From Pseudomonadota bacterium (lineage in GTDB: Bacteria; Pseudomonadota; Alphaproteobacteria; ATCC43930; CGMCC-115725): a DNA stretch of 7,672 nt. Below, in pieces: positions 6,826-7,672 of the stretch. Under the pieces are notes generated by a model. The model saw only the letters and a program-made list of their open reading frames with translations, was not told the origin of the DNA and ran no database searches. The translations under genes and the position numbers were made by a program. Every line of letters begins with the position of its first letter. The stretch's first letter is position 1. Location: contig JAJYIC010000114.1 of NCBI GenBank assembly GCA_021790295.1, forward strand, positions 1-7,672, in the 5' to 3' direction.

Positions 6826-7598
6826 CGATTGCTGTTGTGCCGGTAGACGAGGCGAAGACCCCATAAGGTGAGGTCGGGATCGACGCAGTCGATGACAGGG
6901 GTCGCACCGGCAACAAACGAGGCAAGGCCGCCGGTGGCGATCACCGCCATCTTTTCTCTGCGTTCGGCGCCTATGCGCGCGACGATCCCTTCGACAAGGC
7001 CGACATAGCCCCAGAAGACCCCGGATTGCATGGCGGGGACGGTACTGCGGCCGACGACGGTTTTGGGCTTGACGACGGCGACGCGCGGCAGTTGCGCCGC
7101 CGCCATTTCGAGGGCTCGCAGCGACAGATTGAGCCCCGGGGCGATGACGCCTCCGCAATAGTTGCCGGCGGCGTCGAGGACATCGAACGTGGTCGCGGTG
7201 CCGAAATCGAGGATGATGAGAGGGGGCGCATAACGGTCCTTGGCCGCAACCGCGTTGGCGATGCGATCGGCGCCCACCTCCTCTTTCGGCATGTCGAGAT
7301 CGAGCCCGACGGGTATGGCGCAGCCCTCTTCGCCGATCACCAAAGGCTTGGTGTTGAAATAGCGCCGGCAGAGGCGCGAGAGGTGAAAGCTCGACTCGGG
7401 TACGACGCTGCCGATGATCGCCGCGTCGATGTCGCCCGGCGACAGCCCGGCCAGCGCCATCAACGCCAAAAGCCAGCTCGCATATTCGTCGGCGCTGCGG
7501 TTCGGGTTTGTCGCCGCACGCCACGCCCCCGCCGCCTTGTCGCCGTCAAAGACGGCAAAGACCGCGTTGGTGTTCCCCGAATCGATGGCAAGAAGCAT
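6822..7598 (-). CDS. coaX: Type III pantothenate kinase
   Basis: CoaX phosphorylates pantothenate with ATP in the first committed step of CoA synthesis; type III enzymes are not feedback-inhibited by CoA and need a monovalent cation. The protein has 258 residues, the usual length. The ASKHA-fold marks are present in order: MLLAIDSGNTNAVFAVFDG with Asp6, the GADRIANAVAA motif (109-119) around the pantothenate site, DFGTATTFDV (131-140, phosphate binding and catalytic Asp131), GGVIAPGLNLSLRAL (149-163), and ATGG in the C-terminal half. The ATG at 7598 is preceded by GAGG four bases upstream. It starts nine bases after the birA stop, and its own stop overlaps rnj in ATGA. No CoaA-type kinase is seen in the window, so this may be the cell's pantothenate kinase, though that needs the rest of the genome. 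Confidence 0.95.
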   Translation of the reverse strand: MLLAIDSGNTNAVFAVFDGDKAAGAWRAATNPNRSADEYASWLLALMALAGLSPGDIDAAIIGSVVPESSFHLSRLCRRYFNTKPLVIGEEGCAIPVGLDLDMPKEEVGADRIANAVAAKDRYAPPLIILDFGTATTFDVLDAAGNYCGGVIAPGLNLSLRALEMAAAQLPRVAVVKPKTVVGRSTVPAMQSGVFWGYVGLVEGIVARIGAERREKMAVIATGGLASFVAGATPVIDCVDPDLTLWGLRLVYRHNSNR

Positions 7599-7607
7599 GA
7601 AGCCTCG

Positions 7608-7672
7608 TCAAAAAGCGGCGGGAAAAACTTCGCCTGCCGAGATCCGTCGCGTTTGCCCTCGAGAGCGCAAGA
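7608..7672 (-). CDS. birA: Biotin--[acetyl-CoA-carboxylase] ligase, C-terminal end
   Basis: The last 20 codons and the TGA (7610-7608) of a gene entering from the right edge are visible. The residues end in RRISAGEVFPAAF. This matches the C-terminal beta-strand pattern of biotin protein ligases (an I-x-A-G-D/E-V-F ending), which attach biotin to carboxylase subunits. The call is strengthened by position: birA is the usual gene before coaX in Hyphomicrobiales. The gap to coaX is nine bases, so both are probably on one transcript. Only a short tail is seen, so the assignment leans on synteny. Confidence 0.6.
   Translation of the reverse strand, partial: LRSRGQTRRISAGEVFPAAF

Noticed and set aside
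6826..7524. Apparent 233-residue N-terminal extension of ribonuclease J
   Set aside because: This stretch is an out-of-frame reading of coaX, rich in Arg, with no family match; RNase J homology begins just after 6825.
1..7672. Search for CRISPR arrays, tRNA or rRNA genes, insertion sequences, phage or defence genes
   Set aside because: No regularly spaced repeats, cloverleaf-like segments, transposase motifs, terminal inverted repeats or known defence domains were seen in any reading frame.

Overview
The window looks like chromosomal DNA from a GC-rich alphaproteobacterium, most likely of the order Hyphomicrobiales (Rhizobiales). The main reason is the minus-strand gene order birA (tail) - coaX - rnj - methylmalonyl-CoA epimerase. 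I know this order from many Hyphomicrobiales, where it follows the nuo operon. Codon choice and the family variants fit, but the genus cannot be named from sequence alone.

Layout. Positions 1-1138 (minus) hold a broken CocE/NonD-type hydrolase. It carries a frameshift near 535 and loses its 3' part near 160. There it runs directly into an open frame (164 to 1) that reads like the middle of an unrelated 14-helix MFS exporter. Positions 1139-1363 are a divergent intergenic region. A 12-helix MFS transporter (1364-2692, plus) follows, then an acyl-CoA dehydrogenase (2970-4142, plus, with an alternative start at 2871). The acyl-CoA dehydrogenase converges, with a 21-base gap, on a minus-strand cluster that reads from the right edge leftwards: birA 3' end, coaX, rnj, methylmalonyl-CoA epimerase and tag.

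How the genes work together. The right-hand cluster is a tightly packed housekeeping operon: every junction from coaX to tag is a 4-base stop/start overlap (ATGA, ATGA, GTGA). It combines cofactor supply (biotin attachment, CoA synthesis), RNA turnover, the propionyl-CoA/methylmalonyl-CoA route and alkylation repair. The left-hand hydrolase, transporter and acyl-CoA dehydrogenase could together take up and degrade an ester or acid, but no substrate can be read from the sequence and the hydrolase is no longer intact.

I found no CRISPR array, tRNA, rRNA, insertion sequence, phage gene or defence system, and nothing that looks like an undescribed system. The points most worth a second look are the broken hydrolase with its hybrid junction, and tag at the end of a conserved operon where other genes usually sit.
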